The translations under genes were made by a program, and so were the position numbers. This document shows, one piece after another, positions 17,531 through 26,529 of a stretch of DNA of 64,000 nucleotides. Every line of letters begins with the position of its first letter. The stretch's first letter is position 1. The notes under the pieces are model-generated. The model was not told the origin of the DNA. It worked only from the letters and a program-made list of their open reading frames with translations, and did not search any database. Source of the DNA: Dissulfurispira thermophila (GTDB lineage: Bacteria; Nitrospirota; Thermodesulfovibrionia; Thermodesulfovibrionales; Dissulfurispiraceae); contig NZ_AP022873.1 in NCBI RefSeq assembly GCF_014701235.1, positions 992,001-1,056,000 on the forward strand, written 5' to 3'.

Positions 17531-17910
17531 TGGTTAATGCAGCATATGCAGTGAATGCATATACACAGACAAAAGTAACAACAGCCTATAATCCTGTTGA
17601 CTTGATAATAATGCTCTATGACGGTGCTACAGATTTTTTAGAAAAGGCTGCTACTGCCATAAAAATGAAGGAAGTGGTAGTAAAGATAAAGTATATAGAT
17701 AAAACAATGGCAATTATAGAGGAACTCCTTAAAGCCCTTAACTTCGAGGTTGGGGGTGAGATTGCCTTAAATCTCCAGAATTTATATCTTCATATGATGA
17801 GAGAGCTTGTCCTTGCCAATGCAAAAAATGATATTAACAAGATTAATCATGTAATCAGCCTGCTCAGAAATTTGAGAGAGGCATGGGTGCAGATTAGAAA
17901 TCAGGTCTAA
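17530..17910 (+). CDS. fliS: Flagellin export chaperone FliS
   Basis: 126 residues, the usual FliS length. It shows the N-terminal AYAVNAYTQTKVTTAYNPVDLIIMLYDGA signature (in parts) and four predicted helices. FliS binds the flagellin C-terminus in the cytosol and prevents premature polymerisation. Its ATG shares one base with the fliD stop. Confidence 0.95.
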   Translation: MVNAAYAVNAYTQTKVTTAYNPVDLIIMLYDGATDFLEKAATAIKMKEVVVKIKYIDKTMAIIEELLKALNFEVGGEIALNLQNLYLHMMRELVLANAKNDINKINHVISLLRNLREAWVQIRNQV

Positions 17911-17921
17911 GCCCACATTCC

Positions 17922-17956
17922 TTGCAAACGAGTCATTTCTGTGATAATATAACTGC
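17922..17956 (+). promoter_or_regulatory. Sigma-70-type promoter, predicted leaderless
   Basis: TTGCAA (17922-17927), 17-base spacer, TAATAT (17945-17950), six bases, ATG at 17957. The same TATA-N6-ATG geometry as upstream of the other DUF1640-like genes. Confidence 0.65.
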
Positions 17957-18215
17957 ATGAAAAGTATTGCCTTTGATGCACACATGTATGTCAAAAGACC
18001 GAAGGCAGTTGGTTTTGCAGAAGAACAGTCAGAAGTGCAGGCTGAGACCATTGCTGAGATAGTTGGAGATAAACTTGCTACAAAATTAGGTCTGAAAGAA
18101 CTTGAAATAAATCTGCGTGGTGAGGTTGCTGAAACTAAAGCAGATATTATTAAATGGGGTAGGCATGCTGGTTGCTCAGGCTGTTATAATTGACGCATTT
18201 GTTAACCTCCTGTAA
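17957..18215 (+). pseudogene. Frameshifted DUF1640-like coiled-coil protein
   Basis: The first 65 codons match the gene at 13499-13795 closely (FDAHMYVKRPKAVGFAEEQSEVQAETIAEIVGDKLATK), though the coiled coil is shorter. At 18156-18159 a fourth G shifts the frame and the protein would end at 18193 as RHAGCSGCYN. Removing one G restores IKWVGMLVAQAVIIDAFVNLL and a stop at 18213-18215, matching the membrane helix of the paralogue. As written, the product lacks its membrane anchor. It is recent damage, programmed frameshift or a sequencing error. Confidence 0.8.
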
Positions 18216-18237
18216 AAAATAAAATTATAATTTAATT
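18202..18237 (+). promoter_or_regulatory. Sigma-70-type promoter of motA, predicted leaderless
   Basis: TTAACC (18202-18207), 18-base spacer, TATAAT (18226-18231), six bases, ATG at 18238. No Shine-Dalgarno precedes the start. Confidence 0.6.
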
Positions 18238-18996
18238 ATGGATATAGCAGCTTTTTTAGGAATCATTATAGGCATAAGTGCAATTGTTGCTGGAAACATT
18301 ATCGAAGGCGGCAACACTGCTCACCTTATTCAAGCTGCTGCAGCTCTTATTGTTTTTGGAGGTACATTTGGCGCAACCCTACTCAGTTTCTCTATGAGGG
18401 ATGTGTTTAATGCCTTTAAAGCACTCGGAATGGTTTTTGGAGGAAGGTCTTACACACCATCTGAAATAATACAAGATATCCTTGCCATTCTTGTCAAGGC
18501 AAGAAAGGCAGGTCTAATTGCCCTTGAATCAGACATTAAAAATATAGAAAATCCCTTTCTGAAAAAAGGATTGACATTTGTTGTTGACGGCATGACACCA
18601 GCAATGATAAAGGATGTGCTTTATCAGGAGATTGCTACATATGAGGAGAATATGAAAAATGCAGCAGATGTGCTAGGAGCTGCTGGTGGATATGCACCTA
18701 CTATAGGAATACTCGGGGCTGTATTGGGTCTTATTCAAGTTATGAGAAATGTCTCTGACCCTTCAAAGATAGGTAGTGGTATTGCTGTTGCTTTTGTTGC
18801 AACCATATACGGTGTTGGTTCTGCAAATCTTATATTTTTGCCAATGGCAAGAAAGATTATGAATAAAATAAAAGAGGAAGTATTTATAAGAGAATTGATT
18901 ATAGAGGGCATAATAGGTATTGAAAGCGGTATGAATCCTTATTTTCTTAAGACGCGATTAAATGCATTTCTATCAGAACACGAAAAGAGTGAGTAA
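18238..18996 (+). CDS. motA: Flagellar stator subunit MotA/PomA (first pair)
   Basis: 252 residues, the length of the PomA-like class. Four membrane helices are visible: MDIAAFLGIIIGISAIVAGN, AAALIVFGGTFGATLLSF, PTIGILGAVLGLIQVM and GIAVAFVATIYGVGSANLIF. The cytosolic loop (KARKAGLIALESDIKNIENPFLKKGLTFVVDG) contains the family's conserved charged residues. With MotB it forms the ion channel that drives rotor torque. Whether it uses H+ or Na+ is not visible. The motB gene follows after 13 bases. Confidence 0.93.
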   Translation: MDIAAFLGIIIGISAIVAGNIIEGGNTAHLIQAAAALIVFGGTFGATLLSFSMRDVFNAFKALGMVFGGRSYTPSEIIQDILAILVKARKAGLIALESDIKNIENPFLKKGLTFVVDGMTPAMIKDVLYQEIATYEENMKNAADVLGAAGGYAPTIGILGAVLGLIQVMRNVSDPSKIGSGIAVAFVATIYGVGSANLIFLPMARKIMNKIKEEVFIRELIIEGIIGIESGMNPYFLKTRLNAFLSEHEKSE

Positions 18997-19009
18997 ATAG
19001 GAGAAATAG

Positions 19010-19657
19010 TTGAGGAAAAGACGCAAAACTCATTTTGAAAGGCCAAGCCATGAAAGGTGGTTAATATCTTACGCTGATTTTATAACCCTCATGTTTACTT
19101 TTTTTGCAGCCCTTTATGCCCTTTCATCTGTTGATAAGGCAAAGGTCGAGAGCTTTTCTGGGTCATTGAAGCATGCATTTAAGGTGATGGAAGAGCCGAT
19201 TCCATTGTATGAAGAAAGAACAAAGATGCTTGTTCAGGATATAAGTAAAAGTATACAGGGTATTGAGGGCATTAGTGTGAAGACAGATCCAAGGGGTGTT
19301 GTTGTAACATTTTCTGATGCCGTGCTTTTTGCTTCAGGTTCGGCTGATATTAAGTCAGAGGTGTTTAATGCTTTAGATAAGATTTCAAAAGTTATTAAAG
19401 ATGTGCCGGGACGAATTACCATAGAAGGACATACTGATAATGTGCCTGTATCAGGAGGTAAATATACTTCTAATTGGGAGCTTTCAACAGCAAGAGCAGC
19501 AAGCATTTTACATTTTTTTATTCAAAAGGGAGGACTCGACCCCAACAGATTTTCTATTGCAGGTTATGGAGAATACAGACCTGTAGCGAGTAATGAAACA
19601 GAGGATGGGAGGGCAAAAAATAGAAGGGTAGAGCTTGTTATAAGCGGTAGTCAATAG
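19010..19657 (+). CDS. motB: Flagellar stator subunit MotB/PomB (first pair)
   Basis: 215 residues from TTG at 19010 with AGGAG seven bases upstream. One membrane helix carries the essential ion-binding Asp (ISYADFITLMFTFFAALYAL). The rest is an OmpA-like peptidoglycan-binding domain (ITIEGHTDNVPVSGGKY, NWELSTARAASI, GYGEYRPVASN, RAKNRRVEL). It anchors the stator to the cell wall. It is compact, lacking the long linker of the second MotB. Confidence 0.93.
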   Translation: MRKRRKTHFERPSHERWLISYADFITLMFTFFAALYALSSVDKAKVESFSGSLKHAFKVMEEPIPLYEERTKMLVQDISKSIQGIEGISVKTDPRGVVVTFSDAVLFASGSADIKSEVFNALDKISKVIKDVPGRITIEGHTDNVPVSGGKYTSNWELSTARAASILHFFIQKGGLDPNRFSIAGYGEYRPVASNETEDGRAKNRRVELVISGSQ

Positions 19658-19702
19658 CTATAATTATAACTTGCTAATATGTTAAGGTTAAGGAGAAAAA
19701 AG

Positions 19703-20236
19703 ATGCGGAAGGATGAAAATTATATGAGGATGAGGGAATTTTCAAGGGTAGATGCTTATGTGCCTTTTGCTGTTCGTCTTGTTCCTCCTGAAGAACGGCC
19801 TAATATAAAGTCTAAAATATCAGGCGAGGCTGTTTTAGCTGAGTTTCAGACATTAACTGATGTAGAAGATAAGGTTCTTTCTGACTGGTTAAAGATGCTC
19901 AATGCGAAACTTGATTCGATTATCAGTATGCTTACTTTTCAGAGAGAGGGATTTGGTTCTCTTCCTTTTGAGCAGATAAATATCAGTGGAGGTGGATTGA
20001 GTTTCAGTTCAAAAGATAGATATAAAATAGGTGATGTCCTTGAGATAAAGATGTTAATACCCATGATGCCCCCTGTTGCTCTTTATATTTATGGTGAGGT
20101 AGTAAAAGTTGAGCCGCAAGCTAATAGCTGTGTTACTGGCGTTAAATTTATTGCAATGGATGAAGATATAAGAGATGAAATAGTAAAATTTGTTTTCAGA
20201 AGGCAGCGAGAGATGCTGAGGGAAAAAAGGAGGTAG
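19703..20236 (+). CDS. PilZ-domain c-di-GMP receptor
   Basis: About 177 residues from the ATG at 19703 (AGGAG seven bases before); an ATG at 19679 would add eight basic residues. The RxxxR motif (REFSR) and the later NISGGGLSF match the two c-di-GMP-binding motifs of PilZ. A helical insert separates them. Lying between two stator gene pairs, it may couple c-di-GMP to motor braking or stator choice, as YcgR and FlgZ do elsewhere; that is inference. Confidence 0.85.
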   Translation: MRKDENYMRMREFSRVDAYVPFAVRLVPPEERPNIKSKISGEAVLAEFQTLTDVEDKVLSDWLKMLNAKLDSIISMLTFQREGFGSLPFEQINISGGGLSFSSKDRYKIGDVLEIKMLIPMMPPVALYIYGEVVKVEPQANSCVTGVKFIAMDEDIRDEIVKFVFRRQREMLREKRR

Positions 20237-20246
20237 CTGTAATCAA

Positions 20247-21104
20247 ATGTTTGCGATAATAGGAGCAGTAGTTGTCTTATCTGCAGTTATAGGAGGGTAT
20301 TTATTAGAGCATGGTAATCTTAACGTGCTTTTTCAGCCCGCTGAAGTTGTTATAATCTTTGGTGCTGCAGTTGGCGGATTTATTATTGCCTCTCCGATGA
20401 AAGTTATAAAGGCTGTTATTTCAGGAGTTCTTCGGATATTGTCAGGCAAGGCTTATTCTAAAGCAGACTATATGGACGTACTTCTTTTACTCAGTGAAAT
20501 ATTTTCTAAAATAAGAAAAGAGGGGCTTGTCTCTATTGAGGCAGATGTTGATAACCCACATGAAAGCAAGATTTTCAGTAATTATTCAAAATTTCTTAAA
20601 AATCATCATGCAGTGGCTCTTGTTGCAGATACATTGAGGACTGTTATGACTACAAGTATTGCACCGCATGAATTAGAGTCTTTGCTTGATAATGAGCTCG
20701 ATGCACATCATGAGGAGTTGATGATACCTTCAAAAAGCATTGCTAATGTTGCTGAGTCTTTACCGGGGCTTGGTATTGTTGCTGCTGTCTTGGGTGTTGT
20801 TATTACTATGGGTAAGATAAACGAGCCTCCAGAAGTTTTAGGGCATAGTATTGGCGCTGCATTGGTTGGAACATTTATGGGTGTTTTGATGTGTTATGGA
20901 TTTGCAGGCCCTGTGTCAAAAAATCTGGAATATATAGCAAACGAAGAAAAGGAGTATATGAATGTTATAAAGGTAGGACTCGTTGCATTTGTGGGAGGTG
21001 CTGCCCCCCAGATAGCTGTGGAATTTGCAAGAAGGGTCATTCCCGGCAATGTAAAACCAACCTTTGTAGAGGTTGAAGAGGCAATAAGAGGACTCAAGAA
21101 ATAG
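20247..21104 (+). CDS. motA: Flagellar stator subunit MotA (second pair)
   Basis: 285 residues, the enteric-type MotA length. It starts MFAIIGAVVVLSAVIGGYLLEHG and has PAEVVIIFGAAVGGFIIASP, GLGIVAAVLGVVITMGKI and the C-terminal IRGLKK tail found in H+-type MotA. It is divergent from the 252-residue copy upstream, so this is not a recent duplication. The start follows GGAGG closely after the PilZ stop. Confidence 0.93.
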   Translation: MFAIIGAVVVLSAVIGGYLLEHGNLNVLFQPAEVVIIFGAAVGGFIIASPMKVIKAVISGVLRILSGKAYSKADYMDVLLLLSEIFSKIRKEGLVSIEADVDNPHESKIFSNYSKFLKNHHAVALVADTLRTVMTTSIAPHELESLLDNELDAHHEELMIPSKSIANVAESLPGLGIVAAVLGVVITMGKINEPPEVLGHSIGAALVGTFMGVLMCYGFAGPVSKNLEYIANEEKEYMNVIKVGLVAFVGGAAPQIAVEFARRVIPGNVKPTFVEVEEAIRGLKK

Positions 21105-21146
21105 GTGTCGTGCGATTAACCCTTGACGTCTGACGCGCAGAGAGTT

Positions 21147-22103
21147 ATGGCAGATAAATCAAAATCCATAATCATTAAAAAAGTCAAAAAAGGCCATGAA
21201 GGACATCATGGTGGTGCATGGAAAGTAGCTTATGCTGACTTTGTGACAGCTATGATGGCATTCTTCCTGCTCATGTGGCTCCTTGCAATGGTGTCACCTG
21301 AAAAAAGGGCTGCTCTATCAGAATACTTCAAGCATTTCAGTATTTTTGAAAAAGGAGGTCAGTCTTTTATGATGGAAGGACAGCAGCAGGTGCTTGAGAA
21401 AAGTGGCGGGGAAATGAAAACATTTGATTTTGGCGAAGGCAAGGCAGCTTTATCTCCTGAAGATTTAAAAGAAAAGTTAAAAGAAGCTATAGAAGAAAAG
21501 TTAAAAGAATTGAAGGACCAGACAGTTGTTGATATTTTTGAAGGAGGTGTAAGAATACAACTTGTTGATTTAGAAGGGAAGTCAATGTTTCAACCGGGCA
21601 GTGCCCAACTTACACCGAGTGCAAAGGAGATATTGAAAATAGTCAGTGAAAACATAAAAGACTTGCCTAACAAGATTGCAGTTGAAGGTCATACAGATGC
21701 CTCTCCTTTAAAGGCAGGAAGAATTACAAACTGGGAGCTTTCTACAGATAGGGCATCTTCTGCGAGAAGGGAACTTGAACTAAATGGTATAGATTCTGCA
21801 AGAATAGCAAGGGTTGTTGGATATGCTGATACAGAGTTATTAATAAAGGATAATCCTTATGATCCAAGAAACAGACGAATAAGCATAATATTGCTGCAAT
21901 CAAAAGTTGAACCAAAAGCACAGGAACAGGTTCAGCAGCCGTCTCAACCACCTGCACCCCCTGCACCTGTGGCTAATCCAGTGCAACCACCGCCACCACC
22001 CAAGCCTGAAGAGGTAAAAAAACCTGCACCAAAACAGGAACAAAAAAGGATATTTGAGCCTAGTGTACAGCCGATAAAACCTCTCGAGCCTATTGGAAAA
22101 TGA
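21147..22103 (+). CDS. motB: Flagellar stator subunit MotB (second pair)
   Basis: About 318 residues from ATG 21147; an upstream TTG at 21123 is less likely. KVAYADFVTAMMAFFLLMWLL is nearly the H+-type MotB membrane helix with its Asp. A plug/linker region is followed by an OmpA-like domain (IAVEGHTDASPLKAG, NWELSTDRASSARREL, NPYDPRNRRISI). The last 60 residues are a Pro/Lys/Gln-rich tail (QPPAPPAPVANP, PPPPPKPEEVKK) not usual in MotB. The gene ends in a strong terminator. Confidence 0.93.
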   Translation: MADKSKSIIIKKVKKGHEGHHGGAWKVAYADFVTAMMAFFLLMWLLAMVSPEKRAALSEYFKHFSIFEKGGQSFMMEGQQQVLEKSGGEMKTFDFGEGKAALSPEDLKEKLKEAIEEKLKELKDQTVVDIFEGGVRIQLVDLEGKSMFQPGSAQLTPSAKEILKIVSENIKDLPNKIAVEGHTDASPLKAGRITNWELSTDRASSARRELELNGIDSARIARVVGYADTELLIKDNPYDPRNRRISIILLQSKVEPKAQEQVQQPSQPPAPPAPVANPVQPPPPPKPEEVKKPAPKQEQKRIFEPSVQPIKPLEPIGK

Positions 22104-22138
22104 AACACTCATGCCGACAAGTCGGTATGAGTGTTTCA
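22101..22138 (+). terminator. Strong hairpin overlapping the motB stop
   Basis: A 17-bp stem (22101-22117 with 22122-22138, one G-U pair) closed by CAAG begins at the motB stop codon itself. It is followed only by ATTACGG, so it may act in both directions or as an mRNA-stabilising end. Confidence 0.75.
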
Positions 22139-22257
22139 TTACGGATTATGGTAATAAGTAATAGGCAGAATGAGTGAATGTTATTCTGATATGTGCAAAC
22201 AGGCACCAGAGTGTCTTAGTGTCAGAGCATCAAAGTATTAAAGCTCAAAGTTCAAAC

Positions 22258-22285
22258 CTTGAATTTTAAATCTTGAGTTTTGAAT
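22258..22285. repeat. Heptamer array of CTTGAAT type
   Basis: CTTGAAT, TTTAAAT, CTTGAGT, TTTGAAT in tandem. Related 7-bp-period sequence continues to about 22336 (GGCTTTG, AACCTTG, AGCCTTC, AGCTTTG). It occupies the otherwise empty stretch between motB and the small redox genes. Confidence 0.75.
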
Positions 22286-22371
22286 TACCAAAGACGATAG
22301 CCTTTGGCTTTGAACCTTGAGCCTTCAGCTTTGATCTGTGCCTGCTTGCATAAAATCGCTCGGATCAGATT

Positions 22372-22557
22372 TTAATGTGCTCCGTGTATCAATATCGGAA
22401 GGCATCTGGCACAAACCAGTTTTTCCTCTCCTTCATGAATACAATGAAGATAAACCCTGTTTTTGTCGCCTGCTCCACAAACAAAACATTTGGGCATAAG
22501 TGGGACTTCGTCCCCCTTACAAGAACCCCCTGATTTTACATCTGACTCTTTTGACAT
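22372..22557 (-). CDS. Small zinc-ribbon-like protein
   Basis: 61 residues from the ATG at 22557, behind GGAGGAGA; a longer reading would overlap the gene upstream. Cys pairs CFVCG and CARC with HCIHEG between them suggest one zinc or cluster site. The tail IHGAH adds a further His. It follows the DUF1858 gene by one base, so both are co-expressed. No family recognised. Confidence 0.6.
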   Translation of the reverse strand: MSKESDVKSGGSCKGDEVPLMPKCFVCGAGDKNRVYLHCIHEGEEKLVCARCLPILIHGAH

Positions 22558-22558
22558 G

Positions 22559-22771
22559 TTAGTTCTCCTCCAGTTCATTAATCTCTTTTACCACTTTTTC
22601 TGGGTCAACATTGTGCATCATAGCGCCAAATGAAATTGATTCAACCTTTATTCCAGGGCAGGTAAAGCATCCATTCCCAAAGTATTTTTCGATGACTTTT
22701 CTTGCGTCAGGGTCATTGATTATTTCCCCTATCACAGTATCTTTTGTTACTTTCTTTTTTGTTGCTTCCAT
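22559..22771 (-). CDS. DUF1858 redox-disulfide protein (hybrid-cluster-protein-associated type)
   Basis: 70 residues. KVTKDTVIGEIINDPDARKVIEKYF and GNGCFTCPGIKVESISFGAM match DUF1858/the hybrid-cluster-protein-associated redox disulfide domain, with its CxxC active pair. Members occur in anaerobes and are thought to act in thiol redox or nitrosative-stress chemistry. GGAGG precedes the ATG. With the zinc-ribbon gene downstream it forms a two-gene operon. Confidence 0.85.
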   Translation of the reverse strand: MEATKKKVTKDTVIGEIINDPDARKVIEKYFGNGCFTCPGIKVESISFGAMMHNVDPEKVVKEINELEEN

Positions 22772-22949
22772 TGTAATCTCCTCCTTTAAATGTTTTTCTT
22801 ATTTTTAGAATACACGAAATCAAATGTTTAGTTTATGATGATGGTCATATGAAACAGAAATCAGGCTCCAGACTCTTATTTGGTGAATTGGTGAATAGTG
22901 GTGAAGTGAAACTCTTCACCTATTAACCTCTTTACCGTTTTCTAAAAGT

Positions 22950-22977
22950 CTGTTCTCTGTCTTCTGTCCTCTGGTCT
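22950..22977. repeat. Heptamer array of CTGTCNT type
   Basis: CTGTTCT, CTGTCTT, CTGTCCT, CTGGTCT in tandem within the 280-base gap before the oxidase-like gene. A looser TGGTGAA repeat lies at 22880-22908. Confidence 0.75.
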
Positions 22978-23056
22978 TTATGACTTCTGTCATAGCATTA
23001 ATCATTATTTTGGTTTATTATATTTCTTAAAATATCAAACTTTCAGGAGGAGAGTT

Positions 23057-23464
23057 ATGGATAGGTTTGTAAAAAACTTTATAGTAATGAGTATTGTGTA
23101 TCTGGTGCTGGCAGCATTTTTTGGGATTGTTATGCTTGCTAACCCCTCTTATCTTTATCTAAAGTTTGTTCATTCGCATCTTAATATGCTGGGATGGGTA
23201 TCTATGATGATATACGGGGTGGGTTATCATATACTGCCAAGATTTGCAGGGAAAAGGTTAAAGAGCGTAAAAATGGGCGAAGTGCAGTTCTATCTTGCTA
23301 ATGCAGGATTGATTGGAATGCTGTTGTCCTATACTATGCAGACAAGTATGCCAGAGGTTACATTGTATAAGGGACTTTCAGTTGCCTTTGGTCTTATGGA
23401 AGTTCTCTCTATAATTCTTTTCTTTTATAATATGCTTGCTACTTTTTTTTCCAAAGAGGAGTAA
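23057..23464 (+). CDS. Four-helix haem-copper-oxidase-subunit-I-like membrane protein
   Basis: 135 residues with four predicted membrane helices. KFVHSHLNMLGWVSMMIYGVGYHILPRFAG (in parts) resembles helices II-III of cbb3/NOR-type subunit I, including His residues in the HSH and YHILPR positions. It is far too short (a catalytic subunit needs 12 helices) and lacks the copper site, so it is not an oxidase by itself. AGGAGGAGA precedes the ATG. It may be a small haem-binding membrane protein; function unknown. Confidence 0.7.
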   Translation: MDRFVKNFIVMSIVYLVLAAFFGIVMLANPSYLYLKFVHSHLNMLGWVSMMIYGVGYHILPRFAGKRLKSVKMGEVQFYLANAGLIGMLLSYTMQTSMPEVTLYKGLSVAFGLMEVLSIILFFYNMLATFFSKEE

Positions 23465-23580
23465 TGTTTTTTTTGTGATTTTGTTGTAAAATTAGTTAGA
23501 TGAATTTACGACAATAAAAACTATAGGGAGATTTTATAGGGGGGACAAAAGTCCCTTCTATATGCCCGAAGGAGGTTATC

Positions 23581-23811
23581 ATGAAGGAAGAAGAAGTCGT
23601 GGAGGCATTAAAAAAGGAGAACGAGGAATTTAGACGCATTTACCAAGAACATAGAGAACTCGATAGTCAGTTGTTAGAATTTAATAAAAAGCCCTACCTT
23701 ACACCTGAAGAAGAAATCGAGATGCACAGAATTAAAAAGGAAAAACTCTATAAAAAAGATAAGATAGCCGAGTTGATAAGAGAATACAAAAAGCATCATT
23801 CGATGAATTAA
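23581..23811 (+). CDS. DUF465/YdcH-like small coiled-coil protein
   Basis: 76 residues. The pattern EEFRRIYQEHRELDSQL, LTPEEEIEMHRIKKEKLYKKDKI is typical of the DUF465 family, helical hairpins of unknown function. GAAGGAGG precedes the ATG. A small GGGGAC/GTCCC hairpin lies at about 23541-23557 in the leader. Confidence 0.85.
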   Translation: MKEEEVVEALKKENEEFRRIYQEHRELDSQLLEFNKKPYLTPEEEIEMHRIKKEKLYKKDKIAELIREYKKHHSMN

Positions 23812-23865
23812 AAATTAGGGTTTACAATCTTTGACTTGCACTTTAAAAATTGAAAGGGGATTTAT

Positions 23866-25524
23866 ATGTCCAAAAGGAGCAGGATTATAAAAGAAGGTCT
23901 TGAAAGGGTTCCACACAGAGCACTTCTTTATGCAACAGGCATTCCAAAAAGTGAGATGAACAAGCCTTTTATTGGTATTGCAACAAGCTTTACAGATATT
24001 ATTCCGGGTCATGTAGGGATGAGGGACCTCGAGAGATTTATAGAAAAAGGTATCCATACAGGCGGAGGTTATCCGTTCTTTTTTGGTATTCCGGGCATAT
24101 GTGACGGGATTGCAATGGGACATAGAGGAATGCATTATTCTCTTCCTTCGCGAGAGCTTATTGCAGATATGGTAGAAACTATTGCAGAGGCGCATCAACT
24201 TGATGGTCTCGTGCTTCTTACTAACTGCGATAAGATAACGCCGGGTATGCTCATGGCTGCTGCAAGATTGAATATACCGAGTATTGTAGTTACTGCAGGA
24301 CCAATGCTTTCAGGACATTACATGGGCAGAAGACTGAATCTTACAAGTGATACATTTGAGGCTGTAGGTAAGTATAAAAAGGGGTTGATAAGGGATAATG
24401 AATTGCAAGCACTTGAAATGTGTGCATGTCCCGGTGCAGGTTCATGTCAGGGTATGTATACTGCCAATACAATGGCATGTGTTACAGAGTCCATTGGGAT
24501 GAGTCTGCCTGGTTGTGCAACATCTCCTGCTGTTTTAGCACAAAAAAAGAGAATAGCCTTTGAAAGCGGTGTAAAGATTGTGGAATTAATAAAAAAGAAT
24601 ATCACACCAAGAAAGATAATGACAGATAAGGCTTTCAGGAATGCAATAATGGTTGACCTTGCACTTGGCGGCTCTACAAATACTGTTTTACATATACCTG
24701 CAATAGCTCACGAGGCTAAAGTCAGGCTATCATTAGATGTATTTGATGAATTAAGCAGAAAAACACCCCATATAGCCAATATGATTCCATCAGGGCAGCA
24801 TTACATGGAAGACCTTGATTATGCAGGAGGGATCCCTGCTGTTTTAAAGAGGCTGAAAGACATGCTTTATCAAAATCCAACTGTTTCGGGTAAAAACATT
24901 CTCGATATTGCTGAACAGGCAGATATAATGGATGAAAATGTTATTAGACCACTGAATAAGGCTTATCACAAAGAAGGCGGTATTGCCATATTAAAGGGAA
25001 ATCTTGCTCCTGATGGGGCTGTTGTGAAACAGACTGCAGTGAATAAGAATATGATGAAATTCGAAGGCGTAGCAGTAGTTTTTGATTCAGAAGAAGATGC
25101 AATGAAAGCTATACTGAGCAGCAGTATAAAAGCAGGTGATATTGTTGTTATCAGATACGAAGGCCCGAAGGGCGGACCCGGCATGAGAGAGATGCTTTCG
25201 CCTACATCAGCAATTGCCGGCATGGGACTCAGCGAATCTGTTGCCCTTATAACCGATGGCAGATTTTCAGGAGGCACAAGAGGTCCGTGTATAGGCCATG
25301 TCTCTCCAGAGGCAATGGAAGGAGGTCCTATAGCAATATTAAAAAATGGCGATAGAATCAGAATAGACATTCCAAAAAGAAAGATAGATGTTTTACTTTC
25401 TGACGAAGAGATTAAAAAGAGGCTTTCTCAATGGAAACAGCCAATGCCCAAAATAAGACACGGTTATCTTGCGAGATACGCAAAGCTTGTTAGCTCAGCA
25501 GGCAGAGGGGCGGTGATGTACTGA
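23866..25524 (+). CDS. ilvD: Dihydroxy-acid dehydratase
   Basis: 552 residues, normal length. Cluster-ligand motifs NCDKITPGM and [18 protein letters not shown], and the C-terminal [20 protein letters not shown] are all present. It dehydrates dihydroxy-isovalerate and dihydroxy-methylvalerate in branched-chain amino acid synthesis, using an Fe-S cluster. Preceded by GAAAGGGG. Its last 35 bases overlap the convergent bioB gene. Confidence 0.97.
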   Translation: MSKRSRIIKEGLERVPHRALLYATGIPKSEMNKPFIGIATSFTDIIPGHVGMRDLERFIEKGIHTGGGYPFFFGIPGICDGIAMGHRGMHYSLPSRELIADMVETIAEAHQLDGLVLLTNCDKITPGMLMAAARLNIPSIVVTAGPMLSGHYMGRRLNLTSDTFEAVGKYKKGLIRDNELQALEMCACPGAGSCQGMYTANTMACVTESIGMSLPGCATSPAVLAQKKRIAFESGVKIVELIKKNITPRKIMTDKAFRNAIMVDLALGGSTNTVLHIPAIAHEAKVRLSLDVFDELSRKTPHIANMIPSGQHYMEDLDYAGGIPAVLKRLKDMLYQNPTVSGKNILDIAEQADIMDENVIRPLNKAYHKEGGIAILKGNLAPDGAVVKQTAVNKNMMKFEGVAVVFDSEEDAMKAILSSSIKAGDIVVIRYEGPKGGPGMREMLSPTSAIAGMGLSESVALITDGRFSGGTRGPCIGHVSPEAMEGGPIAILKNGDRIRIDIPKRKIDVLLSDEEIKKRLSQWKQPMPKIRHGYLARYAKLVSSAGRGAVMY

Positions 25525-26512
25525 TCTTTAATCCGTATTGCTCTATAAGCCTGATGTCGTCTTTATATGTCCTGCCAGTGGTTGTGAGATAATTCCCTGT
25601 AAGCAGTGCGTCTGCACCAGCCATAAAGACCATTGAATTGAATTCCTCAAGCACCTGCATTCTACCACCGCAAACTCTTATCTCTTTTGTAGGCAGTATA
25701 AACCTGTAAATACTTATTATTGTAAGGGCTTCAAATGGGTGGAGGGAGGTCATTTCAGCCATTGATGTGCCTTTAACTGGTATCAAGAAATTAATTGGCA
25801 CAGAATCTATATTGAGTCCTTTTATTGCAAATGCCATATCTATTCTATCTTGCCATGTCTCTCCCATGCCAAAAATACCACCTGAACATATGGAGAGGCC
25901 TGCAGATTTAGCAGCATTTATTGTTTTTATCTTGTCAGTATATGTATGAGTCCTACAAATTTCAGGGAAAAACCTTTCTGATGTTTCAAGATTATGGTGG
26001 TATCTTTCAAGACCGCTTTGTTTTAGGTATGATAATTCATTATTATTCAAGAGTCCTAATGTTGCACATGGAAGAAGACCAATGCCTCGTATGTCTTCAA
26101 TCATAGAAGCTATCTCTTTGAGTTCTTTTTCTCCTACCTTTCTACCGCTTGTAACAATGCAGAATCTTCTGACGCCGGCTCCTTTTGCCTCTTTAGCCTT
26201 ATCTATTACAATATCTTTTTTAACAAGTGGATAGATAGAAATATCTGTTTTGTTTTTTGACGATTGTGCACAGTAAGAGCAATCCTCAGAACATGCACCT
26301 GACTTGGCATTAATGATGGCACATAGGTCAACGGAGTTTTTTCTAAATGTTTCTCTTATTTGATTTGCAGCGGCAAAAAGATCAAAAATAGGCTGAAGGC
26401 TATAATTTTTTTTGCCCAACGCTTGGAGTTCCATGCTCCACACTAATTGTAGTGCTTCTTCCTTAGTTATTGAATGTCCATTTAGTATCTTGTCTGTCAG
26501 GTCGTTGATCAT
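25490..26512 (-). CDS. bioB: Biotin synthase
   Basis: 340 residues. The radical SAM motif [11 protein letters not shown] and the downstream conserved residues ([39 protein letters not shown]) identify BioB, which inserts sulfur into dethiobiotin with a [4Fe-4S] and an auxiliary [2Fe-2S] cluster. No other bio genes lie nearby. It overlaps the ilvD 3' end by 35 bases tail-to-tail. No clear Shine-Dalgarno is seen, so the start ([10 protein letters not shown]) is only likely. Confidence 0.96.
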   Translation of the reverse strand: MINDLTDKILNGHSITKEEALQLVWSMELQALGKKNYSLQPIFDLFAAANQIRETFRKNSVDLCAIINAKSGACSEDCSYCAQSSKNKTDISIYPLVKKDIVIDKAKEAKGAGVRRFCIVTSGRKVGEKELKEIASMIEDIRGIGLLPCATLGLLNNNELSYLKQSGLERYHHNLETSERFFPEICRTHTYTDKIKTINAAKSAGLSICSGGIFGMGETWQDRIDMAFAIKGLNIDSVPINFLIPVKGTSMAEMTSLHPFEALTIISIYRFILPTKEIRVCGGRMQVLEEFNSMVFMAGADALLTGNYLTTTGRTYKDDIRLIEQYGLKISTSPPLCLLS

Positions 26513-26529
26513 AGCTATCTTAAATTTAA

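Noticed and set aside
22860-23056. RNA gene or riboswitch before the oxidase-like gene
   Set aside because: The sequence is mostly short direct repeats with no conserved riboswitch signature.
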